Assembly: GCF_033118175.1 (NCBI RefSeq)
Contig: NC_083710.1
Span: 43,989,501 to 44,053,500 of the forward strand
Source: Dama dama
Taxonomy: Eukaryota; Chordata; Mammalia; Artiodactyla; Cervidae
Direction of reading: 5' to 3'
Length of the DNA stretch: 64,000 nt
A program made the position numbers and the translations under genes. The notes under the pieces were generated by a model. That model saw only the letters and a program-made list of their open reading frames with translations, was not told the DNA's origin and did no database searches. Shown here piece by piece: positions 1-11,212 of this stretch (positions within the stretch are counted from its first letter, which is position 1; each line of letters opens with the position of its first letter).

Positions 1-430
1 AGAGCCCTTGCTGTCAACAGAAAAAGAGCAATGAAAGAAGTAGTGAGTGTGAATTTATGTAGCACACAGCATAATGTGAGTGCTTGATAAATGTTAGATG
101 ATGGTTACAAACATTGTCAATTTAATTACATATTTCCTGAAATAATATCATCTTAACCCACCTTCTTTTTAAATACTGTTTTCAACTTCTTGGAAGAGGA
201 AAAATATTCTGTGGAAGTTTTCTTTAAGTCTGAAGGGAAATGTCAACCGGATGTTTAAGATTTTGTTGACGATCTGTGTTTATTATGTTTGTAATACTCT
301 TTAATAATGTTGAGGAAAAAGTAAAATAAAAGATTGAATTTTATAGCCAGCCTGAACTTCTAGAAATATTTGAAGATCTGAAGATTCATATTAGGAGAAG
401 AAGGAATCAAGTAGAATACTCTAGTAAAAC
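1..430. other. AT-rich non-genic sequence
   Basis: I recognise no gene, repeat family or RNA gene here. The last 20 or so bases resemble the end of the duplicated unit that follows, so the duplication may once have had a third partial copy. Confidence 0.5.
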
Positions 431-630
431 ACTCTAGTGGAAATAACACTGAATATTGGTGATTTATGATTTTGTGTTACATTAAAAATTGTGTTTTCTC
501 TCTGTGATATTCAGCTTTTGGAGTAGAACATTCTAGTAGAAATAATACTGAATGTTTATGTTTTATGCCATTGTGTTTTAGTTTAAAAAATATGGGATTT
601 CTCTGTGATATTCAGCTCTTGGTGTAGAGA
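431..630. repeat. Tandem duplication, two 100-bp units
   Basis: Unit 1 (431-530) and unit 2 (531-630) share the same blocks in the same order: CTAGTnGAAATAAnACTGAAT, a T-rich middle, CTCTGTGATATTCAGC, then TTGGnGTAGA. The divergence between units suggests an old local duplication. The sequence is not a transposon family I know. Confidence 0.7.
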
Positions 631-930
631 CAGTTTCCTAATCTCACCACTTTTTTGTACAAATCACTGCAGTGCCCACCTGGGCACCTAAACAGAATAT
701 GGTAGAGTTATGTTACATACCTATGAACACAGATTGCTTCGCTTTGACATTGCTATCCTTTATTACATTTTTTTCCACGAGTCTCCTCACATGGAACTGA
801 TAAAGCAAGCTAACATTTTATTATGTGCAGTGTTGTTTTTGATTGATCCCTCATTGTCTTAGCTTTGTTTTATTATTTTCTTTGACTCTATGTGCTGTTT
901 TCCCACAAGGGATTATTGTTCATAGCTATA
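631..930. other. AT-rich non-genic sequence
   Basis: Nothing is recognised between the tandem duplication and the first SINE. Confidence 0.5.
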
Positions 931-1050
931 GGAAATGGCAACCCACTTCAGTACTCTTGCTTGGAAAACCCCATGGACAGAGGAGCCTGGTAGGCTACAA
1001 TCCATGGGGTTGCAAAGAGTCGGACACGACTGAGTGACTTCACTTCTCTC
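931..1050 (+). repeat. Bov-tA SINE, 3' part
   Basis: The copy starts at the internal GGAAATGGCAACCCACT segment and runs through AAAGAGTCGGACACGACTGA, so the tRNA-like head is missing. It sits directly before a second copy in the same orientation. Confidence 0.9.
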
Positions 1051-1063
1051 CATATAAACAATG

Positions 1064-1266
1064 GGGCTTCCTGGGTGGCTCAGTGGTAAAGAATATCTCT
1101 GCCAATGCAGGAGACACAGGTTCAATCCCTGGGTGAGAAAGATGGCCTGGAGAAGGAAATGGCAACCTACTCTGGTATTTTTGCATGGAAAATCCTATGG
1201 ACAGAGGACTCTGGTGGGTTGCAGTTCCTGGGGTCACGAAAATTCAGATAAGACTTAGCACTTAAC
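1064..1266 (+). repeat. Bov-tA SINE
   Basis: The copy has the head (GGGCTTCCTGGGTGGCTCAG), the B-box-like GGTTCAATCCC and the central AGAAGGAAATGGCAACC. It ends in a CAATAATAACAACAACAA tail. It is an untranscribed-looking, diverged copy. Confidence 0.92.
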
Positions 1267-1467
1267 AATAATAACAACAACAATGTAACCATAGCACATG
1301 CTTAATTTCTGTAGGCATAGTTCTTGTCTACACAATGTGGAGACAATTTTTATCTACTGATGGGGCTATCTCAAGGCTTGAAAATTGTTTTGAGGCTCTA
1401 TAGTCATATTACTGCCAGAAACAAGGGCATCTAGAATAATGTAAACATGTACACATATATTCATTTT

Positions 1468-1558
1468 TCCTCCAGGGGATTTTCTTGACCCAGGGATTGA
1501 ACCTGGGTCTTCTGTATAAGAGGCAGATTCTTTACCATTTGAGCCACCAGAGGATGCC
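1468..1558 (-). repeat. Bov-tA SINE, 5' half
   Basis: This is the reverse complement of the tRNA-like half, reading CCAGGGATTGAACCTGGGTC then ATTCTTTACCATTTGAGCCA. An AT-rich simple repeat lies next to it on the right. Confidence 0.85.
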
Positions 1559-1612
1559 ATTTATATATGTATATATGTGCATATAAATACATACATACAT
1601 ATATATATATAT
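1559..1612. repeat. (TA)n/(TACA)n microsatellite
   Basis: Alternating T/A tract with interspersed TACA and TGTA units abutting the 5' end of the preceding SINE. Confidence 0.85.
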
Positions 1613-1987
1613 AAGCTGAATGAAAATATATCTTCATTATTTTAAAAATTGGTAATGATTAGCTATTGTTGGTATTATCTTTTAATGGGGAAAATTTTGT
1701 TATGACCAATTTTTAAAGTAATGTATATATTTATTCAGCCAATTTATATATATACATATAAATATTCATGCATACATATAAATTTGCTGGCCAGCTTGAA
1801 CATAAATAAATAATGATAATAATAAAGTTTAAGGAACTTTATAAGACTTAAATAAGATAATACGTCTAAAGAAAGTAGAACAGTTTGGGAAATGATAATG
1901 CAAAATAGATATTAGCTATTATTCTTTTAATGGCCTATTTATACTCATATCTCTTTTTATCTAAAGAGGATCATTGTATATCTACAA
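1613..1987. other. AT-rich non-genic sequence
   Basis: Contains short TATA-type runs near 1745-1780 and no gene or recognisable dispersed repeat. Confidence 0.5.
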
Positions 1988-2195
1988 TGGGCTTCATTGG
2001 TGGCTCTGTGGTAAAGAAACTGCTTACCGTGCAGGCAATCTGGGTTCAATTCCTGGGTCAGGAAGATCCCCTGGAGGAAGGTATGGCAACCGACTCCAGT
2101 ACTCTTGCCTAGAGAATCCCGTAGACAGAGGAGCCAGGTGGGCTGCAGTCCATCAGGTCTCACAAAGTCAGACACCACTGAAGTGACTAAGCAGC
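1988..2195 (+). repeat. Bov-tA SINE
   Basis: A full-length-looking copy from GGGCTTCATTGGTGGCTCTG to GAAGTGACTAAGCAGC. It has an intact order of head, GGTTCAATTCC box, GGCAACCGACTCCAG and tail. The tail runs straight into a TA microsatellite. Confidence 0.93.
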
Positions 2196-2230
<35 letters not shown>

Positions 2231-2237
2231 TATATAT
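2196..2237. repeat. (TA)n(CA)n microsatellite at SINE tail
   Basis: About 24 bases of TA followed by CACACACACA and more TA, starting exactly at the 3' end of the Bov-tA copy. This suggests the SINE tail seeded it. Confidence 0.9.
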
Positions 2238-2323
2238 GAGATTGTATATTTATATATAATTTATCTAATAAAATATTTACTAAAAATAATATTTATTTAA
2301 CAATAACTTTATTGCAGTTATTC

Positions 2324-4118
2324 TGAATGCAGAGTTCCAAAGAATAGTGAGGAGAGATAAGAAAGCCTTTTTAAGTGAACAAAACAAATAAATAGAGGAA
2401 AGCAATAGAATGGGAAAGACTAGAGGTATCTTCAAGAAAATTAGAGATACCAAGAGAACATTTCATGCAAAGATGGGCACAATAAAGAAAAGGCACAGAA
2501 ATAAAAGCAAACATATTAAGAAGTGATGGCAAGAATACACAGAGCTGTACAAAAATGGTTTTAATGACATGGATACCCAGGATGGTGTGATCACTCACCT
2601 AGAGCCAGACATCCTGGAGTATTAAGTGAAGGGGACCTTAGGAAGCGTTAATATGAACAAAGTTAGTGGAGGTGATGGAATTCCAGTTGAGCTATTTCAA
2701 ATTATAAAAGATGATTCTATTAAAGTGATGCACTCACTATGCCTGCAAATTTGAAAACTCAACAGTGGCCACAGGACTGGAAAAATGTCAGTTTTCATTC
2801 TAGTTCCAAGAAGGGTAATGCCAAAGAATAAACTACAGTGCAATTGCCTGCATTTAACATGTTACAAGGTAATGCTCAAAATCCTTCAAGATAGGCCTCA
2901 ACAATACATGAACTGAGAACTTCCAGATGTACAAGCTGTATTTAGAAAAGACGGAGGAACCAGAGATAAAATTGTCAACATCTGTTGGAGCATAGAAAAA
3001 GCGAGGGAATTCCAGAAAATCATCTACTTCTGCTTTCTTGACTATGCTAAAGACTTTGACTGTGTATCACAACAAACTCAAAAACTCTTAAAGAAATGGG
3101 AATACCAGATCACCATTTCTACCTCCTGAGAAATGTTGTTTCTCAGAAGAAGAAAAGTTAGAAGCGCAGTTAGAACTTGAAATGGAACAACAGATCGGTT
3201 CAAAATTTGGAAAGGAGTATGTCAAGGCTGTATATTGTCACCCTGCTTATTTAACTTCTATGCAGAGTGCACCATGCAAAATGTCGGGCTGGGTGAAGCT
3301 CAAGCTGGAATCAAGATTCCTGGGAGACATATCAATAACCTCAGATATGCAGGTGACATCACCCTAATGGCAGAAAGTGAAGCGGAAATAAAAAGCCTCT
3401 TGGTGAAGGTGAAAGAGGAGAGTGAAAAAGCTGGCTTAAAACTCAACATTCAAAAAACTAAGACCATGACATCCAGTCCCATCACTTCATGACAAATAGA
3501 TGGGGAAAAATTGGAAATAGTGACAGATTTTATTTTCTTGGTCCCAAATCACTACAGACAGTGACTGCAGTCACGAAATTAAAAGATGCTTGTTCCTTGG
3601 AAGAAGAGCTATGACAAACCTAGACAGTGTATTAAAAAGCAGAGGCATCACTTTGCTGACAAAGGTCTGGGCAGTCAAAGCTGTGTTTTTTCCAGTAGTC
3701 TTGTGTGAATGTGAGAGTTGGACCATAAAGACGAATTAGTGCCAAATAATTGATGATTTCTAATGGCAGTGCTGAAGAATCTTTGAGTCCCTTGGACAGC
3801 AAAGAGATCATACCAATCAATCCTAAAGGAAGTCAACCCTGAATATTCATTGGAAGGACTGATGCTGAAGCTGAAGCTCCAGTGCTTTGGCTACCTGATG
3901 CAAAGTGCTGACTCATTGGGAAAGACCCTGATGCTGGGAAAGATTGAGGGCAAGAGGAGAAGGAGGCAACAGAGGATGAGACGGTTGCATGGCATCACTG
4001 ATTCAGTGGACATGAGTTTGAGCAAACTCAGGGAGACCGTGAAGAACAAGGAAGCATGGTGTACTGCAGTCCATAGGATTGCAAAATTCAGAAACAACTG
4101 AGTGATTGAACAGCAACA
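2324..4118 (+). mobile_element. BovB (RTE) LINE, 5'-truncated, dead
   Basis: This copy covers roughly the 3' half of BovB: the end of the fingers/palm, the thumb and the C-terminal region of the reverse transcriptase, and the 3' tail ending in GAGTGATTGAACAGCAACA. The polymerase YADD motif is altered to YAGD (3346-3357), so a catalytic aspartate is lost. Stops and frameshifts break the frame throughout, for example around 3080-3180 and 3490-3550. The first part encodes the lysine/arginine-rich segment upstream of the polymerase core. RTE elements move by target-primed reverse transcription, and this copy cannot. A TA tract follows the 3' end. Confidence 0.95.
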
Positions 4119-5105
4119 TTTATATATATATAAACTTTGTATATACTTTGAAAATATTTATAAACTTTGAAAATGTAGTCATGATTTTCAACTAACAAAG
4201 TTGAATTTTACATACTGAATTGGCCAACTCGTTTCTAAACATCTTGCATTTAAGTTCTGGGCAATATTTTAATTTTCTAGTAAGAGTCCAAAATGTAATT
4301 CTCTTAATTTGTCTTTTAGCAAACACAATTTTATTCTAGTCTTTTTTTTTTCTTCATTCTAGTCTTAAACATCAGAAGGAAGAATTGCATGACTGAAAAA
4401 TTGTGGTTTAGCAAAGTATGTTGATTATTAGATATTAATCAGCAGATTATTATTTTTTTATTCTCTGAACTAATTGCATCATTCCTGTGTTACCTTCATT
4501 TAGTGCAAACTTGCTTTGAAGTCATGTAGGTGAATTCCACGAAGATGATTTATGATGCTTCTTTGACTAGTTTGGAGCATAGCACCAATAGAAAAGGTAA
4601 TAGTTTGTTATATACAGTGGAATATTTTAACCTATCCTCACTTAATTGACTTTTCTCTGTTATTTTTATGATGAGAAATATAGGCTGTGAATGAGTGAGT
4701 ATAAAAAAGGATGAACTCAATTGAACGATATTTGGAGGAATTTGGTTTGTACTTTAAAGAAAAAACAGTATCAGTTAATTCAAAGAGGGACATAGCTATC
4801 TAAGAAAATGTAAAGGAAAATATATCGCTGTAAGAGAGCTGCAAAGTTGATGATACAAGGAAAAAAATATTGTCATGAGTTTTATTTGGAGTTGAGAAGG
4901 TTGGTATGATTATGTACCAAGAAGTGACATGCAAGAATGATTTAACAAGGTGAACTAGAGGAAGTGTTGATTATATGAGAGATAGTGAGTTGATAGACTT
5001 TTAAAATTGTATATGCAGAAATAATAAAATGCCACATTTGTACATTTCTTCACATTTCCATATAATTTAAAAACTGAATCCAGTCAGGAGATTAGTCAGG
5101 GAAAC
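4119..5105. other. AT-rich non-genic sequence
   Basis: I find no gene, RNA or clear repeat here apart from short A/T runs. Confidence 0.45.
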
Positions 5106-5268
5106 ATTGAGGATTATTCTCCTCATTTTAAATCAGGAAGCAGTGAGTTTCATAGAGATTGAGACTTCCAGAACCCACTGCCTGAATTGTCAGAACTGAA
5201 ATTAAACCCCTAGACTTTCAGGACTAATGTAATATTCTTTCCATCACATCCAACTGCCTCCTTGAAAT
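5106..5268 (-). repeat. MIR SINE (ancient)
   Basis: Reading left to right, the segment shows the order expected of a reversed MIR: CTCATTTTAAATCAGGAAGC, a degraded tract, GAACTGAAATTAAACCCC, then CTTTCCATCACATCCAACTG. Divergence is high, as expected for this mammal-wide SINE. Confidence 0.6.
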
Positions 5269-7193
5269 AGTAAATCTCTTGCCCTTGTCTTCAAATTGTA
5301 GCGTCAGTGGGAGTCTGGACTCCTAGTCATTTTATAATTTCTAGTGTGTGGAATAAGGTAGGAGCTGATATGAAGAAAATCAAAGAAACTAATGGCCAAT
5401 TTTCTCAGCATGGCATACTGTAAACAATTTCTTAAAGTAGATAAATGTACATAGTTTATACTCTTACTGAAAACTTCAAGAAAGAAGGAAAATAGCAAGC
5501 CTTTACAGCCTTAGCAATTTTTATTCCTTTCTACTTCTCTGCCTCATATGTCATCTTAGCTTGGAAATCAATAAAAAGGATTCTCTTTTAAATCCATTTA
5601 TGTTCAGATTCAACTCTGAATTCAACAAGTGCTTCAAAAAGACAAACTAACCTAGTTTTCTAGACCCCATGAATTTGCTCTGCTGGATATAGATGCCATT
5701 TTAGATTCGTGTATGTCCCAAAGCTTATTTCTGAACATAGTTTCTCTTTTAATACAATCTCCATCTTTCTTCTCTTATCCTTGCTGACATTTCATTTCAA
5801 TCAGGGTTGAGACCTCGTCTTCAATCTTTTTGAATCAACTTTTGATGGATCTAGGTGGTTTGTTAACAGCAGCAGCACCTATTAAGAACAGCAGTGTCTG
5901 TCAGTCTTTGATTTTCCCCCACAGGTCATTGTTTATCTTATTCCTGTCTATTTTACAGACTTCAGTAAATTTTAAAAATATATTTAAAAGCCAATTTACT
6001 GTTTTGAAAAGTGATAGTTTCCCTTTGTTGTTGTTGTTTTTGTTATATTCAAGGACACAGGGTTATATTTTGATGAAAGTTTTCCTGCTTTATTATCTTC
6101 TAACATCATCAGTGAAATGAAGAAGAATGTTCCCAGTGTGTAACCAATACACTGGAACTGTGTTAAAATTTTTAGAAGATACACTATTCTTTTTAAGTCC
6201 AATAATGAAATTTTTGAACAAGTACTTTTTAAATAACTGTTTTAAGAGAAGAATTCTGTTGAACAGGGTTCAATATTCTGTGCTGTCTCTGACACTGTGG
6301 AGTAGATGAATTAATAAATTGTGGAATTTTCTCCAGAAATGTATTAACTGAAGCTGTCATTTAGTGATAATGTTATTTTTTGTGTTTTTAGAAGAAATAA
6401 AATCACTAAGCCCAAGAATTTAAGAATAAATTCCTGGGCCATTTTTCTATGGAAAATTAGTATACAAGAAAAAGATATTACTTCATAGTAAGTGTGAGAC
6501 TAGTTAAACATGTAGAATACATCCTAGATTAAAAGACCATAAGCTATGAACATGGCCTGGGGCTCACAATTGTTTGCTTGGAAACTATAATTTAAAATAG
6601 GATACTAAAGAGATACTAAAAAGGGAAAAGTTTAAAGAGTTTTTGTTGATGGTGGTGGAAGAGTATATTTTGGGGGGTGGTAAAATGACAAAACTGATTG
6701 GATTAGAGCAGATGGTATATCCTGAGTCATAATTTGAAAGAATACTCAGAGGTTTGTGGAATCTGATTAATGTGAAGGATGAGCAAGTACAACTTGCTCA
6801 TTAGCCAACATAGAACCTGAATTTTTGCTACTTTTAATATAATCACTAAATACTGAAATCCAGAAAAATACTGTAGCATCCAGAATAAGGAACTGAAAAT
6901 TGTGAAATGGAACAAAATAAAATAATCAGAATTAGAGCTTTATATTTTAGAATTTTTTCCATCTACCCTTATAGTCATATAATATAATTTGCTAAGAAAT
7001 GTTCACAGCTTTGAATCAACATAGCAGACAATTTAAAAATATTAATGATAAACAAGGAAATAATAAAGTTTCAAATACTATAAAGAAAACTTTCTTTCTT
7101 CACATATAAAACTATTTCAAAGAGCTTAAGTAAAGCTTATTATATAACATTATTATATATTATTATATAATTATAACCACATTATTATAACCA
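5269..7193. other. AT-rich non-genic sequence
   Basis: Nothing gene-like is supported. Open frames of 60-96 codons, such as 5830-6120, lack any conserved domain, splice context or codon bias. An AT-rich tract (about 7135-7193) lies next to the following SINE. Confidence 0.45.
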
Positions 7194-7206
7194 CATTATT
7201 GCATAT

Positions 7207-7540
7207 GGGCTTCCTTGGTAGTTCAGCTGGTAAAGAATCCACCTGCAATGCAGGAGACCCTGGTTCGATTCCTGGGTCGGGAACTTGCCAGGGAGAAGGG
7301 ATAGGTACACACTCCAGTATTCTTAGGTTTCCCTGGTGGCTCTGGGAAAGAATCAGCCTGCAATGAGGGAGACCTGGGTTCTATCACAGGTTGGGAAGAT
7401 CACCTGGAGAAGGGAATGGCAACCCTCTCCAGTATTTTCCCCTGGAGAATCTCCATGGACAGAGAAGCCTGGCAAGCTAAAGTCCACTGGGATCTCAAAG
7501 AATGGGACAAGACTGAGCAAAAAAGCACAGCACAGCACAG
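7207..7540 (+). repeat. Bov-A2 dimeric SINE with 13-bp TSD
   Basis: Two tRNA-like heads lie in tandem, at 7207 and about 7328. The second is followed by a full body and an (ACAGC)n-like tail. The flanks are CATTATTGCATAT (7194-7206) and CATTATTGTATAT (7541-7553), a 13-bp target-site duplication with one mismatch. The dimer therefore inserted as one unit. Confidence 0.93.
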
Positions 7541-7553
7541 CATTATTGTATAT

Positions 7554-8360
7554 ATGAGTTAAAAATGACTTTTTAATACTGAATTATGCTGATCTAAATA
7601 CATGAAATAATAAATATGTAAGAAATAATATTTAAGGTAACAAAGTGGTTTGTAATACACAAGGCATACAGATAAAAACATACTATAAGATAGTGTTGTA
7701 CCCGTGTAAATACATATCAACAGAATGTAAGAATTGAAAACAGATCCAGAATGCTATATACATATATATACACACATATCCTTAGAAATATGCATTAGTA
7801 GTTTTATAAATATAAAAATAGAATTTATAGGTTAGTGGTTAAAAATGAATTATTGTACAATGATAATGATTCTGAATTGTTTGTTTTCTATAGAATATAA
7901 TTGAATAATATCATTATTTCACAGTATCAAATATTCCACAATATCAAAATTAAATTTTGATGCTTTAAAAAGAAGCAATATGACATAGGACATCATTTAA
8001 TAACTAAAATTTTTTCTGTTCTAAGTGTTACAGCAAAAGGAAAAAAAAAACCAAACAGAAAAGAAGACATGAGATAATTTGACTTTATAAATCATCCAAT
8101 TACATATGCCAGAAAGCAAGTTTTATGAATATCAAAAAATCAGGAATACTAGTAGTATTTTAAAAATTTTAATGAACCCAGAATGATTCTTTTCTGAATA
8201 TTAGTAAACAAAAGAAACAAAATGATAGTAAATGCCAATGTTTGTTAACATGAGAAAGAATAAAGTCAATTCCATCTTTTGCTGATATTCTTCAGTGAAA
8301 CTAACTCTTTCAGATTTTGCTAATGATGATGTAAATTGATTCACAATCCTTCTGGAGATA
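7554..8360. other. AT-rich non-genic sequence
   Basis: Nothing recognised beyond short A runs. Confidence 0.45.
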
Positions 8361-8440
8361 GGAAGGAAGGGAGGGAGGAAGGAACGAAGGAAAGAAAAAG
8401 AAAAGAAAAGAAAGAGAAAAAGAAAAGAAAAGAAGAAAAA
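8361..8440. repeat. Purine tract (GGAA)n/(GAAA)n
   Basis: Eighty bases containing only A and G except for a single C near 8385, passing from GGAA units into GAAAA units. Such tracts can adopt triplex (H-DNA) structures. No gene flanks it. Confidence 0.9.
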
Positions 8441-9681
8441 TCAGTTCTAACATAAGTTTGGTAAGTAGAGAAGAGGTATTTAATTTATTTTCTTGCAGGA
8501 AAAGACAAAGTTTTAATATGTTCATTTATGTTGCCAGTCTTAGAAAGAACTCATTTTGTAGTATCCCAAACTCCATGACCACTGAAGTCAATTTTGACAA
8601 AACTTCCCATATCTTGTAACCATATAGAACACTGTAGAAAAGTTGTTTAAGAATTGTTTGTTTGAATGGAAAGTCTTCTATTTACTATGAAAGGATCTGT
8701 TTGCTATTATGAAATTATGCAAATACAAAAATGTCATTAAAAAGAGATTAATGCTCAAATCCTATACTATTAATAATATATCAGCTGGAAAAAAGAAATA
8801 ATCCTTCTTTAAGGCAGAAGACGGCAAATAGCAAAAATATTTCCATTTACTTAACTAAACATATAATACTATGTTTAAAAACTTTCTGGTTTATAATTCA
8901 ATTCTGAAGACAGTGAAAATAAAATTTTTAGAAGATTTAAACTGAATTTGAAATATCATATGACTTCCTATATTTTTGTAATAAACTTGTAAAAATTAAA
9001 GTTAGAAAACAACCGATAGCTATTCATAACTGGAATAAATACAACAATGAAAGAACTGACCTTCATTTCTTAGTATGTGCATACAAATAAGCACTATGGG
9101 AAGTGAAAGCGGAAAATGAATTAATGGAGGAAACAGGGTTCAAATATTCCTCTACACATCAATGAAAAATTTTATATATTAAAATTATGGTTTATCAAGC
9201 CAGATGGGAAAATAAATGACTATTTAACTATTTTACTGATACAATATGCTAGTGCTTTGAACTTTATACTAAAAAAAATAGTACTTCCCATACTAAGTGA
9301 ATAAGCAAATTCCAAACAATTTAAAATTCTAAACTTTAAACTTAGAACAACTGAAAATACAACAACAACAACAACAAAAGTCAAAAAATATCTGTATACT
9401 CTTGGAGTGAAGAACACATTCTTTACAAATTAGATCTAGAAAGAAATATACTAATATTTTCTTGATTATTTTATATGGTATATCTCTATGATTTGAAACT
9501 TTTAGTATGAACAATGTTCATATGTTGAATCAGACATCAATTTTGCAGTAAACATATATTTTATGACATGCATAGAAATATGAATATATAGAATTCATAA
9601 AAACTTCTACAAACCAATATAATAATAATAATAGCTGTAATAATAATGATGAATTGTAATAGATTTCCAAAGGGCAATTTG
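8441..9681. other. AT-rich non-genic sequence
   Basis: A short (AAC)n run at 9360-9377 and an AAT-rich patch near 9620-9650 are the only structures seen. Confidence 0.5.
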
Positions 9682-9693
9682 CTAATATCTTTT
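9682..9693. repeat. Target-site duplication, left copy
   Basis: CTAATATCTTTT here recurs exactly at 13275-13286. The two copies bracket all L1 sequence between them. Confidence 0.75.
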
Positions 9694-10203
9694 TAAAATT
9701 TTCTTTGAATTTATTTTGAATTGGAGGATAATTGCTTTATAATGTTGTGTTGGTTTCTGCCATACACCAATATGAATTAGACATAAGTATATATATATTC
9801 TTTCCCACTTGAGCCTCCTGCCTCCTCCAGCTTCTCCTTTCTACCCCTCTAGGTCACCACGGAGCACCAAGCTGAGCTCCCTGTGATATATAACAGGTTC
9901 CCATTAGCTATATATTATACACATGTGTACATATGTCAGTGTTGTTCTCTCAGTTTTTCCCACTCTCTTCTTCCCCCACTGAAAAATTTTGTTCTCTGTG
10001 TTTGCATCTATATTCCTGCCCTGCAAATAGGTTCATCAATATCATTTTTCTAGATTCTACATATATGCATTAATATATGACATTTGTATTTCTCTTTCTG
10101 ACTTTCTTCACTATGTATGGCAAGCTCTAGCTTTATCCACCTCACTTCAACTGACTCAAATGCATCCCTTTTTATGGCTGGATAATATTCCATTGTATGT
10201 GTG

Positions 10204-10244
10204 TACCACATCTTCTTTATCCATTCATCTGTAGATGGACATCT
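10204..10244. repeat. 41-bp direct repeat, left copy
   Basis: This 41-base L1 segment is repeated without mismatch at 10540-10580, on the other side of a 295-bp insertion. It is the expected geometry of a target-site duplication but far longer than usual. Confidence 0.9.
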
Positions 10245-10304
10245 CAGTGGTAGAACATGCACTTAGCATGCATGAGGTCCTGGATTCAATCTCTAGCACC
10301 TGCA
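10243..10304 (+). repeat. tRNA-Ala(AGC)-like SINE head
   Basis: The segment follows a tRNA-Ala in order: A-box region CTCAGTGGTAGAAC, an anticodon arm CTTAGCATG containing AGC, the variable GAGGTCC, a B-box-like GGATTCAATCTC, and CACCTGCA resembling the acceptor strand. The 5' acceptor half is missing because it overlaps the L1 flank. It is not a working tRNA. It looks like a tRNA-derived retroposon head joined to the Bov-tA that follows 18 bases later. Bov-tA itself has a tRNA-Glu-like head, so this is a different source. Confidence 0.7.
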
Positions 10305-10322
10305 GCTGGAACTTAACTTCTT

Positions 10323-10539
10323 GGGCTTCCCTGGTGGCTCAGACAATAAAGAATCTGCTTGCAATGCAGGAGATCCAGGTTTGATCCTTAGGTTGGAAAG
10401 ATGCCCTGGAAAAGGAAATGGCAACCCACTCCAGTATTCTTGCCTGGAAAATCCCATGGACAAAGGAGCCTGACAGTCTACAGTTCATAAGGTTGCAAAG
10501 AGTTGGAAATGACTGAGCAACTGTCACTTTCACTTCTTT
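10323..10539 (+). repeat. Bov-tA SINE within chimeric insertion
   Basis: A complete body from GGGCTTCCCTGGTGGCTCAG to CTGTCACTTTCACTTCTTTT. It lies inside the same 41-bp repeat pair as the tRNA-Ala-like head, so the two probably integrated together. Confidence 0.93.
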
Positions 10540-10580
10540 TACCACATCTTCTTTATCCATTCATCTGTAGATGGACATCT
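10540..10580. repeat. 41-bp direct repeat, right copy
   Basis: Identical to 10204-10244. The interrupted L1 resumes immediately after it with the expected reversed L1 sequence. Confidence 0.9.
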
Positions 10581-11212
10581 AGATTGCTTCCATGTCCTGG
10601 CTATCGTAAACAGTGCTGCAGTGAACATGGGGTATCAGGTATCAGTTTGAAATATGATTTTCTCAGGTCTTATGGCCAGTAGTGGGATTGCTGGGTCATA
10701 AGGTAGTTTTATTCCTAGATTTTAAAGCATCTCCATACTCTTCTCCATACTCGTTGTATCAATTTGCCTTCTCACTAGTAGAGTAAGGAGGTTCCCTTTT
10801 CTCCACATCTTTTCCAGCACTTATTGCTTGTAGATTTTTTTTTATGATGGCCATTCTGACTGAGGAGAGGTGATTCCTCATTGTAGATTTGTTTTGCCTT
10901 TCTCTAATAATGAATGATGTTGAGCATCTTTTCATGTATTTGTTACCCATACATATGTCTTTGGAGAAATGTCAGGTTAGATGTTCTGTCCAATTTTGGT
11001 TGGATTGTATGTTTTTCTGATATTGGGCTGCATGAGCTGCTTGTATATTTTGGAGGTTAATCTTTTGTTAGTTGCTTCACTTTCTCCCATTCTAGGGTTG
11101 TCTTTTCATCTCGTTTATAGTTTCCTTTTCTGTGCAAAATTTTTAAGTTCAATTAGATCTCATCTGTTTATTTCTGTTTTTATTTCTATTATTCTGGGAG
11201 ATGGTTCATAGA

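Larger units (their letters stand above)
9694..11212 (-). mobile_element. Ruminant L1, 3' part (older insertion)
   Basis: This is reversed L1 3' UTR (TTGGAGGATAATTGCTTTAT) followed by reversed ORF2 C-terminal sequence, up to about the GGGAGATGGTTCATAG segment. Typical reversed L1 blocks are present, such as GGTTCCCTTTTCTCCACATC and GAGCATCTTTTCATGT. It is interrupted by a SINE-type insertion at 10245-10539. The next-upstream L1 sequence lies inverted at 11961-13274, so the two belong to one twin-primed insertion. Stops and deletions rule out coding. Confidence 0.92.

Noticed and set aside
10243..10304. Functional tRNA-Ala gene
   Set aside because: The 5' acceptor strand is missing, and mismatches fall in the D and T regions. 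The segment is joined to a Bov-tA inside a retroposed unit.
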